Assembly (NCBI RefSeq): GCF_016811105.1
Contig: NZ_JAFBGM010000002.1
Span: 372,001 to 436,000 of the forward strand
DNA: 64,000 bases
Direction: 5' to 3'
From: Aurantibacter crassamenti
GTDB taxonomy: Bacteria > Bacteroidota > Bacteroidia > Flavobacteriales > Flavobacteriaceae
The translations under genes and the position numbers were made by a program. The notes beneath the pieces were generated by a model that worked only from the letters and a program-made list of their open reading frames with translations, did no database searches and was not told where the DNA came from. Positions 44,103 to 52,602 of the stretch are shown in pieces. Position 1 is the first letter of the stretch. Every line of letters begins with the position of its first letter.

Positions 44103-45728
44103 ATGAGAATACTGATTTTAGGAGTTTTTACCCTTTTCTGTCTTAGTTGTAAAGACGCCGCTACAAACAAAAAAGAGGCTACCCAGCCAGAAAAAAAACC
44201 GAACATTGTTTTAATCTTGGCAGACGATATGGGCTTTTCAGATTTAGGAAACTACGGATCGGAAATAAACACACCCAGCTTAGACCGTCTTGCGAATGAA
44301 GGAACACGGTTAACGCGCTTTTACACCAATACCATCTGCGCGCCTTCACGCACTAGTTTACTTACTGGGCAATATCCGCACAAAGCAGGTATGGGTTTTT
44401 TCAATGAAGATTTTGGGGTAAAAGGTTATGAAGGTTACATTAATAAAGAATCCCTTACCCTGGGCGAAGTATTTAAAGAAGGTGGTTATTCAACATATAT
44501 GGCCGGTAAATGGCACGTAGGTAATGAAAGACCTCATTGGCCATTACAACGTGGTTTTGATAATTTCTTTGGCTTTTTAGATGGTGGTGCTAGTTATTTT
44601 GATACTAAACCTTTGCTAAAAGGTCCACCTTCAACAGCATTTTTGTATGAAGGCAATGAGGTTTATAATATAGAAAAGGAGGATTTTTACCTTACGGATG
44701 AACTAACTACAAGAGCTATAGATTTTGTAAAGAAAAATCCAGCAGAAAAACCATTTCTACTGTATATGGCCTATAATTCTCCCCACTGGCCATTACATGC
44801 AAAACCAGAAGATATTGCCAAGTATAAAGGAAAATATGACGCTGGTTGGGATGAACTACGTAAACTCCGTTTTAAGAACATCAAAAAACTAGGACTTGCT
44901 GATGAAGACTGGAATCTCTTTAAAGATAAATTATTACCACCTTGGGATAGTTTAACTGAAGAAGAAAAAAACGAATGGACACTTAAAATGGAAGTTTATG
45001 CCGCTATGGTAGACAATTTAGACCAAAATATCGGAAAACTACTGAATTATTTAGGTACAACTGGTCAATTGGATAATACCGTAGTTATTTTTCTATCTGA
45101 TAATGGCGCTGAAAATATGGATGTTGGCAAAATGCCTTTTACGGTTAAACGAAATGAAGGCCCTGTGGGTACTGAGGGTTCAATGGAATCGTATTCGAAA
45201 AAATGGGCACAGGTGTCTAACAGTCCATTAAGAAGTTATAAATCATCTCCTTATGAAGGGGGCCTAGCAACACCATTCATCATTCGTTATCCAAATCAAA
45301 AAGAAACGGGAAAGGTAATGAAAGGCGGTAGCCACGTGGTAGATATAATGCCCACTTTATTAGATATCGCCGGTATTGAATATCCTGAAACCTATAATAA
45401 CATTAAAGCTAACGCCCTAGCCGGTGAAAGTTTTCTGCCCTTATTACAAGGTGAAGATTGGAACAGGGAACAACCCATTTGTTTTGAATGGTTTGGAGAC
45501 CGTGCGGTTTGGTTGGGCGATTTAAAGGGTGTTCATCAGTACCAAAAAGAGTGGGAACTTTATGACCTTTCTGCAGATAGAACAGAATCTAATGATATCG
45601 CTGCTTCTAAGCCAGAAATCATTGCTAAAATGGATTCGATTTATAATGTTTGGGCAAATGCAAATGGAGTTATCGAATGGTCAGATGAGATGGGTAAAAA
45701 AACACAGTTTAGAAAATCACCACATTAA
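44103..45728 (+). CDS. Arylsulfatase-type lipoprotein sulfatase (formylglycine)
   Basis: 541 residues. The lipobox-like LFCLSC (C16) suggests a lipoprotein. The sulfatase motif C79-A-P-S-R-T-S-L-L-T-G carries the cysteine converted to formylglycine. The metal site begins NIVLILADDMGFSDLG, and GKWHVG, SPHWPLH and FLSDNGAE are family landmarks. It should cleave a sulfate ester in the periplasm or at the surface. It stands 12 bp before an MFS importer and is followed by aromatic ring-cleavage genes, so an aryl sulfate rather than a sulfated polysaccharide is a plausible substrate (inference). Confidence 0.92.
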   Translation: MRILILGVFTLFCLSCKDAATNKKEATQPEKKPNIVLILADDMGFSDLGNYGSEINTPSLDRLANEGTRLTRFYTNTICAPSRTSLLTGQYPHKAGMGFFNEDFGVKGYEGYINKESLTLGEVFKEGGYSTYMAGKWHVGNERPHWPLQRGFDNFFGFLDGGASYFDTKPLLKGPPSTAFLYEGNEVYNIEKEDFYLTDELTTRAIDFVKKNPAEKPFLLYMAYNSPHWPLHAKPEDIAKYKGKYDAGWDELRKLRFKNIKKLGLADEDWNLFKDKLLPPWDSLTEEEKNEWTLKMEVYAAMVDNLDQNIGKLLNYLGTTGQLDNTVVIFLSDNGAENMDVGKMPFTVKRNEGPVGTEGSMESYSKKWAQVSNSPLRSYKSSPYEGGLATPFIIRYPNQKETGKVMKGGSHVVDIMPTLLDIAGIEYPETYNNIKANALAGESFLPLLQGEDWNREQPICFEWFGDRAVWLGDLKGVHQYQKEWELYDLSADRTESNDIAASKPEIIAKMDSIYNVWANANGVIEWSDEMGKKTQFRKSPH

Positions 45729-45740
45729 ATAATTGTAGCA

Positions 45741-46952
45741 ATGAAAAAATTCTTCTCATACGAAAATGGAATAGTTAGCTTAATGGCCTTGACCTTTGGA
45801 GTACTATTTTTTGACAGGTTAGCGCTAAATTATTTAGTACCCTTCGTAGCCAAAGACCTTAATTTAAATAATACTCAAATAGGACTCTTAGCAGCAGTAT
45901 TGTCTTTGGCTTGGGCTTTTTCAAGTTATTATACTACAGCATGGTCAGAGTCTAAAAACAAAAACAAAATCACGTTTCTAATTGCCATCGTTATTTTTTC
46001 TGTCTGTTCATTTGGTTCAGGTATGGCTATTGGTTTTGGTACCTTATTGGTGGCTCGTTTAATTATGGGTTTGGCAGAAGGACCGGTAATTCCATTGGCG
46101 CAAGTCTTTGTGGAACGAGAATCTACACCTAGTAGACTTGGTCTAAATGTAGGCATATTACAAGCGGTAGGTGGAGCATTATTTGGTTCTATTTTAGCAC
46201 CCGTAATTTTGATTCAAATAGCAGAAAATATGGGTTGGCGTACAGCCTTTTACATTGCTGGTGTTCCTGGTTTGGTATTAGGGCTAATTGCGGCCTTCTA
46301 TCTTAAAAAATCAACTACAGAAAGCAGGGGCGCTGAAAACGATACTGGTTTTGCACTAAAAGAAATTTGGGCTTACAAGAATATAAAATGGGGAACTGCT
46401 TTGGCTTGCTGCGTCTTTGGTTGGTGGTTTGCTACTATACCATTCATTACCAAATACTTTACTGATGTACAAGGAATGTCTGCTGGTGATATGCAAAAAA
46501 CCATGGGACTATTAGGTGTTGCGATGCTTATTTCATCTTTATTTTTTCCAGGTATCTCTGATAAGATTGGAAGAAAAAAAGCACTTTATATAGCTGTTGG
46601 TCTGGGTATATTCTATCCTTTTGCAGTCTATTTTCTAAATGGGTCCGGTATTCATTTACCAGCAATGTTTTTAAGTTACGCTATGGTAGGTGCAATACCT
46701 CTAGTTGCTGCTATAGTTCCTTCTGAAGCCGTTCCTAATCATTTAAAAGCAAAGGCAATTGGTTTTGTTACTGCGGTTGCAGAAATAGTTGGTGGTGTAA
46801 TTATTCCTGCCGTATCTGGAGCACTTTCAGATATTTTTGATGAATCAGCATTTTTATGGGTTGCTGCTGCATTGGCAGTATTAGCCTTATTTTTCTTATC
46901 CAAATTAGAGGAAACTAAGGGAAAAGTGTTTGTTGAGAGCGTAAGCAAGTAG
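45741..46952 (+). CDS. MFS transporter (anion:cation symporter-like)
   Basis: 403 residues, 12 helices. The N-terminal half has FFDRLALNYLVPFVAKDLNLNNTQIGLL in layout and RLIMGLAEGPVIPLAQ, which is typical of the ACS branch (hexuronate, phthalate, glucarate importers). The second half has GISDKIGRKKALYIAVGL. It should import an organic anion. Its gene is 12 bp after the sulfatase and before the ring-cleavage genes, so it most likely carries the desulfated compound across the inner membrane. Confidence 0.88.
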   Translation: MKKFFSYENGIVSLMALTFGVLFFDRLALNYLVPFVAKDLNLNNTQIGLLAAVLSLAWAFSSYYTTAWSESKNKNKITFLIAIVIFSVCSFGSGMAIGFGTLLVARLIMGLAEGPVIPLAQVFVERESTPSRLGLNVGILQAVGGALFGSILAPVILIQIAENMGWRTAFYIAGVPGLVLGLIAAFYLKKSTTESRGAENDTGFALKEIWAYKNIKWGTALACCVFGWWFATIPFITKYFTDVQGMSAGDMQKTMGLLGVAMLISSLFFPGISDKIGRKKALYIAVGLGIFYPFAVYFLNGSGIHLPAMFLSYAMVGAIPLVAAIVPSEAVPNHLKAKAIGFVTAVAEIVGGVIIPAVSGALSDIFDESAFLWVAAALAVLALFFLSKLEETKGKVFVESVSK

Positions 46953-47050
46953 ATAAATAGTTTATGAGAAATTAGGTGCCTAGGCATTTTAGTTAAGAGA
47001 GAAACTGTTCGTAAATGCAGAAAATCAATGAGTTCTTAAACACATAGATT

Positions 47051-47347
47051 ATGGAAAAGAAGGCAAACAAATATAAATTAAAACTAGAGCTTTTAGAATT
47101 ACTAAGACCAGATGACAAAGTCTATGAACCTATTGAATTAGAATTTGGCAACCATGATAATATATTCAATATTATCGAACGTATGAAAAAACGAAACCGT
47201 TTTAAAACGGAACAAGATTCGGTAGAATTTGCAATTGGTCTTAAACTTTTTAGTGAGGTTATGTTGAAGAACAAAGACAATCCACTATTTGAAGATTTTA
47301 GACCAGCCTTTGGTGCTATGATGAAAAAATTAAAATCAGCGGAATAA
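47051..47347 (+). CDS. DUF3861 family small protein
   Basis: 98 residues, cytoplasmic, matching the DUF3861 pattern: KLKLELLEL, LEFGNHDNIFNIIERMKKRN, ALGLKLF-like FAIGLKLFSEVMLKN and a final FGAMMKKLKS. The function of the family is unknown. It lies 98 bp after the importer and 6 bp before the methyltransferase, suggesting co-expression with the methyltransferase. Confidence 0.82.
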   Translation: MEKKANKYKLKLELLELLRPDDKVYEPIELEFGNHDNIFNIIERMKKRNRFKTEQDSVEFAIGLKLFSEVMLKNKDNPLFEDFRPAFGAMMKKLKSAE

Positions 47348-47353
47348 GTATAC

Positions 47354-47986
47354 ATGAGAAAGGATTCGAAATTTCTTCAAGTTTTAGCGGCTTATGATGA
47401 GCGCATGCAGTCAGAGGATGAGATTATGAAGTCTTTGCCTGTTGTTGAAGGTATGAAACGGCGAGATGAGTTTTTGTTATCGGTAGGTGAAGATGCTGCC
47501 GTTTTTATGAATACCTTATTAAAATCAGCTAAATCAAAAACAATATTAGAAATAGGAACATCTTACGGCTATTCTACCCTATGGTTGGCAGAGGCAGCAA
47601 GAGAAAATGACGGCCTTGTAATTACGTTAGAGGCTGATGAAAGCAAAGTAACATACGCTAAACATAAATTGAATGAAGCGGGTCTTTCTGAATATGTTGA
47701 TTTTAGAGTGGGTGATGCTTTAGCGCTTATGAAAGAAGCAAAAGAGTCTTTTGATTTTGTTTTAGTAGATGTTTGGAAAGAATTATACCTGCCTTGCTTT
47801 GAGTTGTTTTATCCTAAATTAAAAAATAAGGCTTGGGTAGTTGCAGATAATATGATATTCCCGCCGCAATCAATTGAAGAAACAAAACGCTATCAAAACC
47901 GAATACGTAATACAGGAGATTTCTCTTTCGTATTACTGCCGATTGGAAGCGGAATGGAATTGAGTCAATACGAACATATAAAATAG
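47354..47986 (+). CDS. SAM-dependent O-methyltransferase (YrrM/COMT-like)
   Basis: 210 residues. A Rossmann fold with SAM motif I is in ILEIGTSYGYSTLWLA, the acidic residue at the end of strand 2 in VITLEADESK, and motif IV in FDFVLVDVWKELYLP. This is the shape of class I O-methyltransferases acting on catechols and similar small compounds, though here the metal-binding aspartates of COMT cannot all be assigned. Within the ring-cleavage locus it could methylate a catechol intermediate or detoxify one; neither is proven. Confidence 0.82.
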   Translation: MRKDSKFLQVLAAYDERMQSEDEIMKSLPVVEGMKRRDEFLLSVGEDAAVFMNTLLKSAKSKTILEIGTSYGYSTLWLAEAARENDGLVITLEADESKVTYAKHKLNEAGLSEYVDFRVGDALALMKEAKESFDFVLVDVWKELYLPCFELFYPKLKNKAWVVADNMIFPPQSIEETKRYQNRIRNTGDFSFVLLPIGSGMELSQYEHIK

Positions 47987-48229
47987 GTTTTATGAAGAGG
48001 TTTACTTAATGATAAGCATATATAATGTAATGGGTAATACAGTTCAGCGTAAGCGAGACCTAATACTCAAAATTGGTCTTAAACACTAAATCAGTCACCT
48101 TTTAATCTTAAGCAGATTATAGCTTAAAATGAATGATTTAAACCTAATAAACCTTGCAATAAATATAAAAATAATTGATTTAGAATAGTACCTCCCTCTT
48201 AATGATTCAGAATTTGAGTGAGTATAAAG

Positions 48230-48237
48230 TAAATTTG
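48230..48237 (+). promoter_or_regulatory. -7 box candidate for the extradiol dioxygenase operon
   Basis: TAAATTTG matches TAnnTTTG, 33 bases before the dioxygenase ATG. A TTG at 48214-48216 is closer (13 bases) than usual. The 284-bp gap before the gene (47987-48270) otherwise shows nothing recognisable. Confidence 0.42.
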
Positions 48238-48270
48238 TAATACTAAAGAAAGAATAAAAAAATTTATAAA

Positions 48271-49263
48271 ATGGCAAAAAACCCACATTATTTTTCGCAA
48301 ATGGCCCATGTTGAGGTCTTAACCAAAGACCTTGAAAAATCGGTACATTTTTTTAGTGATATTGTTGGAATGGATATTACAGGAAGAGAAGATGGTTCGG
48401 TTTATTTAAGAGCATGGGGAGATTATTTTCATCATACCTTAAAATTGACGCAAAGCGACAAGTCTGGACTTGGACATATTGGATGGAGAGCAGATAGCCC
48501 AGAAGCTTTAGAAGAAGCTGTAGCATATTTAGAAAGTATAGGTGCAGGTAGAGGTTGGTATGATGGTGACCAAGGCCATGGTAAAGCTTTTAAATTTCAA
48601 TCTCCTGAAGGACATATGCACGAAGTTTTTTGGGATGTAGAATGGCTTCGTGAAGAAGGTGAACGTGGTAGTGTGTATGCAGACCGTTATTCCAGCAACC
48701 GACTACAAGGGGCAAATCCAAGAAGATTTGACCACGTAACATATATGGTATCAAAAGGCGCTTACCCTGCTGAAAAAGCATTTTGGAAAGCTTTAGGGTT
48801 TAAAAATCCAGATGAAATCCGTATTTCGGATGAAATTCCACCAATTGGAGGTTTACATACCCTTGCAAACTTATCACACGACATAGCCATCTTTACAGAC
48901 CCGAATATAGAACCAAATCAAGCAGTTTTAAATCATATTTGTTGGAATGTAGATAGTCGTGAAGAGGTACTTTTAGCTTTAGACTATTTTATAGAAAAGG
49001 GGTATAAGAGTGTTATGGGCGCACCAACAAGGCACAAGGCAGATGAAGGTTTCTTTATCTACATTGTTGATCCAGGAAGTGGAATTTTATTTGAATTCTA
49101 TGCTTGTGCTAGATTAGTGTTTGCACCAGATCACTTAGACGTTCATTATTTAAAAGACAATCCAAATGATGCATGGGGTTCTGTAAATCCGTTTGCAGAA
49201 ATGGCGAAAGGTAAAAAACTTGGACTGTCTGATGATGGTACAGTGAAACCTGTAGATATTTAG
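48271..49263 (+). CDS. Type I extradiol ring-cleavage dioxygenase (VOC superfamily)
   Basis: 330 residues, two VOC domains (about 8-125 and 150-280). The C-terminal domain carries the complete Fe(II) triad H155 (RFDHVTYMV), H222 (LNHICWNV) and E275 (ILFEFYA), as in catechol 2,3-dioxygenase/BphC. The C-terminal tail (280-330) is longer than usual. It should cleave a catechol, or a hydroquinone-like ring, next to a hydroxyl. The downstream C-C hydrolase and FAH-type enzyme suit processing of a meta-cleavage product. The precise substrate is unknown; the N-terminal domain looks non-catalytic. Confidence 0.92.
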   Translation: MAKNPHYFSQMAHVEVLTKDLEKSVHFFSDIVGMDITGREDGSVYLRAWGDYFHHTLKLTQSDKSGLGHIGWRADSPEALEEAVAYLESIGAGRGWYDGDQGHGKAFKFQSPEGHMHEVFWDVEWLREEGERGSVYADRYSSNRLQGANPRRFDHVTYMVSKGAYPAEKAFWKALGFKNPDEIRISDEIPPIGGLHTLANLSHDIAIFTDPNIEPNQAVLNHICWNVDSREEVLLALDYFIEKGYKSVMGAPTRHKADEGFFIYIVDPGSGILFEFYACARLVFAPDHLDVHYLKDNPNDAWGSVNPFAEMAKGKKLGLSDDGTVKPVDI

Positions 49264-49311
49264 ACTACTTGATTTAAGTAGCAATAACAATTTTTAAAAC
49301 ACACACGTATT

Positions 49312-50427
49312 ATGTGGCATTTTTTTCCAGGCAAATACATGCCTTCTTATCAAGTTAATAGAGCATTGACCCAAGCACATTATGGTGGTGGCGAGTTTGC
49401 AGAAATATTAGAAGCAGCGGGCAATATTGACCCAGATAATAGAGAAACCTTTAATATAGCTTGGCTAAATAAAGGAAATGAGGTTTATGGTTGGGCAGAA
49501 GATTATGAAAAGAACAATGCTTTTGTATCTGCTAGGCGAACCTATTTAAGAGCATTTAATTATTTACGCACGGCGGAATTTTTTATGAATCTACAAGATG
49601 ACCGAAAAATACCGACCTACCTTAAAGCAAGAGAAGCTTTTATAAAGGCGACCAAATATTTTGAAGAAAAACCAATTCAGGTAGAAGTTCCTTTTGAAGG
49701 TTCTTTTTTACCAGGATATCTTTTTAAGCCAAAAGGCGTGAAAAATCCACCAGTAATGGTCATGTTTGGCGGATTGGATAGTTTGGCCGAAGAACTTTAT
49801 TTTGGAATTGGTGACCACTTAATGGAAAGGGGTGTTGCCTTGTTAGCTATGGACGGCCCAGGCCAAGGAGCTGCTTTACGTTTAAACCATATTCACTCTA
49901 GACATGATTATAATGTTGCTGGTACCGCAGTTTTGGATTGGGTTTTAGAAAACTTGAAAGATGAAGTTGATACTACTAGTGTTGGTATTGCAGGGGTATC
50001 TATGGGAGGTTACATGGCAGCACGTTGTGCAGCCTTTGAGCCTCGTTTTAAAGTATGTATGGTATTTGGGGCTGTTTGGTCTTACTATTCCGTTTGGGCA
50101 GGTAGAAGTGGCAAACATCCTTTAGCTGAAATTGTACAGCATATTATGGGTGTTGATAGCTATGAAGCTGTTCTTAAAAAATTAGAAGGCTTTACCTTAG
50201 AGAACGGTGTTGCGGAAAAAATCTCTATGCCAACATTTATAATGCATGGTGGTGGTGATAAACAGAATTTTGTTGAACACGCAATAACATTAGAAAAACA
50301 TTTAACATGCGACCATAAAATGAAAATCGTACCTGAAGGCGAAAGTGGTTCACAGCATTGTCAAGTAGATAATTTTATGCCTGCATTAGACATGTTCGAT
50401 TGGATTGCAGAGAAAATTCACGCCTAA
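49312..50427 (+). CDS. Alpha/beta hydrolase, probable C-C bond hydrolase (DHPON-hydrolase-like)
   Basis: 371 residues. The N-terminal helical region (1-120, KNNAFVSARRTYLRAFNYLRTAEFF in layout) is the cap typical of 2,6-dihydroxypseudooxynicotine hydrolase relatives. A hydrolase core follows with nucleophile S230 in IAGVSMGGY, an Asp in MHGGGDKQN and a histidine in SGSQHCQVDN. Members break C-C bonds in diketones or act as esterases (FrsA-like). Position directly after an extradiol dioxygenase makes hydrolysis of the meta-cleavage product the natural role. That this family, and not the usual BphD/MhpC family, does the job is noteworthy. Confidence 0.87.
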   Translation: MWHFFPGKYMPSYQVNRALTQAHYGGGEFAEILEAAGNIDPDNRETFNIAWLNKGNEVYGWAEDYEKNNAFVSARRTYLRAFNYLRTAEFFMNLQDDRKIPTYLKAREAFIKATKYFEEKPIQVEVPFEGSFLPGYLFKPKGVKNPPVMVMFGGLDSLAEELYFGIGDHLMERGVALLAMDGPGQGAALRLNHIHSRHDYNVAGTAVLDWVLENLKDEVDTTSVGIAGVSMGGYMAARCAAFEPRFKVCMVFGAVWSYYSVWAGRSGKHPLAEIVQHIMGVDSYEAVLKKLEGFTLENGVAEKISMPTFIMHGGGDKQNFVEHAITLEKHLTCDHKMKIVPEGESGSQHCQVDNFMPALDMFDWIAEKIHA

Positions 50428-50461
50428 CGTTCATTTTTGTTTAATTAATAAAATTCACAAT

Positions 50462-51601
50462 ATGTCAGCAGTAAAAAAAGTACTTGTCGTTGGGGGTGGT
50501 ATTGGCGGCCAGTCAGTGGCTATTGCCTTGGCAAAAAACGGAGTAGAAGTTGAAATTGCAGAACGTTTAGATGCTTACAACGTTTACGGTGTGGGCATTA
50601 TCCAACAATCTAATGCCCTTAGAGCTTTAGATAGAATTGGTCTTGCAGACAAGACTATGGAAGAAGGCTATCCATACGGACAATTAAAAATGTACACTGC
50701 AGGTGGGCATTTTATAGGACTTGCTGGCGCACCTCCTGTTGAAAAATACCCTAGCCACAATGGTATTTCACGAAGAACACTTCATGAAATCATGTATTCT
50801 GAAGCCATTAAAGTGGGTGTAATCTATAAAATGGGTACAACCGTTACTGAAATTGAAAATAATGAAAATGAGGTAACGGTAACTTTTACCAATAATACAA
50901 AAAGTACGTATGACATTTTAATTGCATCAGATGGTATAAATTCTGATATGCGTGCTTTGATTTTTGGCGAATTTAAACCACGGTATATGGGTGTATCGGT
51001 ATGGAGGTATCCTTTTACTAAACACGCGGACTTGGACACATCGTACATGTATTATGGAAAGCGCAGTAAAATTGGGTTTGTCCCTATGTGTGAAAAAACG
51101 ATGTACATGTTCTTGGTTTCGGCAGAAGGTGCTGACAATCCTTGGATTGAAAAATCGGCCTATGTACCTATGTTAAAAGATTACTTAGCTGAATTTCCTG
51201 CAAAAATTGCTCAAGATGCAAGAGAACAGCTTACAGACCCGAATCTGGTAAATTATCGCCCAATTGAAGCAAGCCACTTACCAGATCCTTGGTTTAAAAA
51301 CAGAGCAATTGTAATAGGAGATGGGGCCCATGCTACTGTACCACAGTTAGGATCTGGTGCCGCTTTGGCTCTTGAAGATGGGGTTGTTTTAGCAGAAGAA
51401 TTAGAAAAAGCATCTACCGTTGATGAAGCTTTTAAAGCCTTTATGAAAAGACGTTATGATCGTTGTATGGCCATTGTAAATGCTTCTGAAACGTTGGCCG
51501 AATGGGAGTTAATGGAGTTTGAAGGAAAACCGTTACCAGAAGGAGCTAATTTAGGAAAAGTAATAGGGCAAGCAGTAGGTACTTTAATGGCTCCATTTTA
51601 A
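50462..51601 (+). CDS. FAD-dependent aromatic monooxygenase (class A)
   Basis: 379 residues from the ATG at 50462 (MSAVKKVLVVGGG); the frame is open 19 codons upstream, overlapping the hydrolase gene. FAD motifs are GGGIGGQSVAIALAKNG (about 9-25), the DG motif ASDGINSDMR and the GD motif VIGDGAHATVPQLGSGAA. These are the features of salicylate/3-hydroxybenzoate-type hydroxylases. It should hydroxylate an imported phenol, making the catechol or hydroquinone needed by the dioxygenase. It is not PobA-like. Confidence 0.9.
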   Translation: MSAVKKVLVVGGGIGGQSVAIALAKNGVEVEIAERLDAYNVYGVGIIQQSNALRALDRIGLADKTMEEGYPYGQLKMYTAGGHFIGLAGAPPVEKYPSHNGISRRTLHEIMYSEAIKVGVIYKMGTTVTEIENNENEVTVTFTNNTKSTYDILIASDGINSDMRALIFGEFKPRYMGVSVWRYPFTKHADLDTSYMYYGKRSKIGFVPMCEKTMYMFLVSAEGADNPWIEKSAYVPMLKDYLAEFPAKIAQDAREQLTDPNLVNYRPIEASHLPDPWFKNRAIVIGDGAHATVPQLGSGAALALEDGVVLAEELEKASTVDEAFKAFMKRRYDRCMAIVNASETLAEWELMEFEGKPLPEGANLGKVIGQAVGTLMAPF

Positions 51602-51611
51602 TAAAACACAA

Positions 51612-52571
51612 ATGAAATTAGTAACATTCCAAAATAAAGAAGGGTCTATACATACCGGATGGTTAAAAGCGGATGGCGTTGTTGGCATGCAAAAGGCAGA
51701 TGACCGCCTTCCTAATGATATGCTTAGTTTTATAGATGACCATGAAAGCTATTTCAAAATAATAAAGGATCATAATCTAGAGGAAATTGGCCCACACTTT
51801 AATTTAGAGGAAATAAGATTATTAGCGCCACTACCCAACCCGAGAAGCTTTAGAGACTATGTTGCCTTTGAACAGCATATGTTGAATGCATCCAATTCTT
51901 TCGGACATACCGTTAGTCCAGAATGGTATAACATTCCTATTTTCTATTTCACCAATCACCAAGCCATTTATGGCCCAGAAGATGAGATAAAAAGGCCTGA
52001 GAAAGAAACTAAATTTGACATTGAACTTGAAATGGCCGTCGTTATGGGCAAAAAAGGCGCGGATATTAAAGCCGAAAATGCCGATGACTATATTTTTGGT
52101 TATACCGTATTTAATGATTGGACCGCTAGGGCAATACAAAGACAAGAGATGACCGTGCCCTTAGGGCCGCATAAAGGAAAGGATTTTGCCAATGCAATTG
52201 GCCCTTATATTGTAACCAAAGACGAGTTCGAAAAATATCGTTGCACCATTTCCAGGGATACCCATCCAGAACATTTAGCAATGCCTTTAACCACAAATGG
52301 GCGATTTGACTTAAAAATGACTGCGCGCATTAATGGAGAAACTATGTGTGAGGGTAATTATAAAACCGTGCATTGGACTTTTCCACAAATGATAGAGCGT
52401 GCTTCAGAAAATAATGTCAATCTTATGCCCGGTGACATTTTAGGTAGTGGTACCGTTGGTTGGGGAAGCCTTATTGAAAATAACTTTTCGGTTCATAGAC
52501 CTTTAGAACCTGGTGATGAGGTTGAACTAGAGATTGAGGGGATTGGTAAATTGAGGAATACGGTGGTTTAA
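51612..52571 (+). CDS. Fumarylacetoacetate hydrolase (FAH) family protein
   Basis: 319 residues. The FAH core lies at about 70-315. The metal ligands are in FDIELEMAVVMGKKG, with FGYTVFNDWTARAIQRQEM, IGPYIVTKDEF, and LGSGTVGWGS near the end, as in fumarylpyruvate hydrolases, 2-oxo-diacid hydratases and decarboxylases. It probably performs a late step on the cleaved chain. It lies 10 bp after the monooxygenase and closes the operon; a convergent gene follows 31 bp later. Confidence 0.9.
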   Translation: MKLVTFQNKEGSIHTGWLKADGVVGMQKADDRLPNDMLSFIDDHESYFKIIKDHNLEEIGPHFNLEEIRLLAPLPNPRSFRDYVAFEQHMLNASNSFGHTVSPEWYNIPIFYFTNHQAIYGPEDEIKRPEKETKFDIELEMAVVMGKKGADIKAENADDYIFGYTVFNDWTARAIQRQEMTVPLGPHKGKDFANAIGPYIVTKDEFEKYRCTISRDTHPEHLAMPLTTNGRFDLKMTARINGETMCEGNYKTVHWTFPQMIERASENNVNLMPGDILGSGTVGWGSLIENNFSVHRPLEPGDEVELEIEGIGKLRNTVV

Positions 52572-52602
52572 AGAATTTTATTTAAACTACTCTTGATCCT
52601 TC

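Noticed and set aside
46977-46986. Palindrome TGCCTAGGCA after the MFS gene
   Set aside because: It is only 10 bp with no loop or T-run, which is expected by chance in 64 kb.
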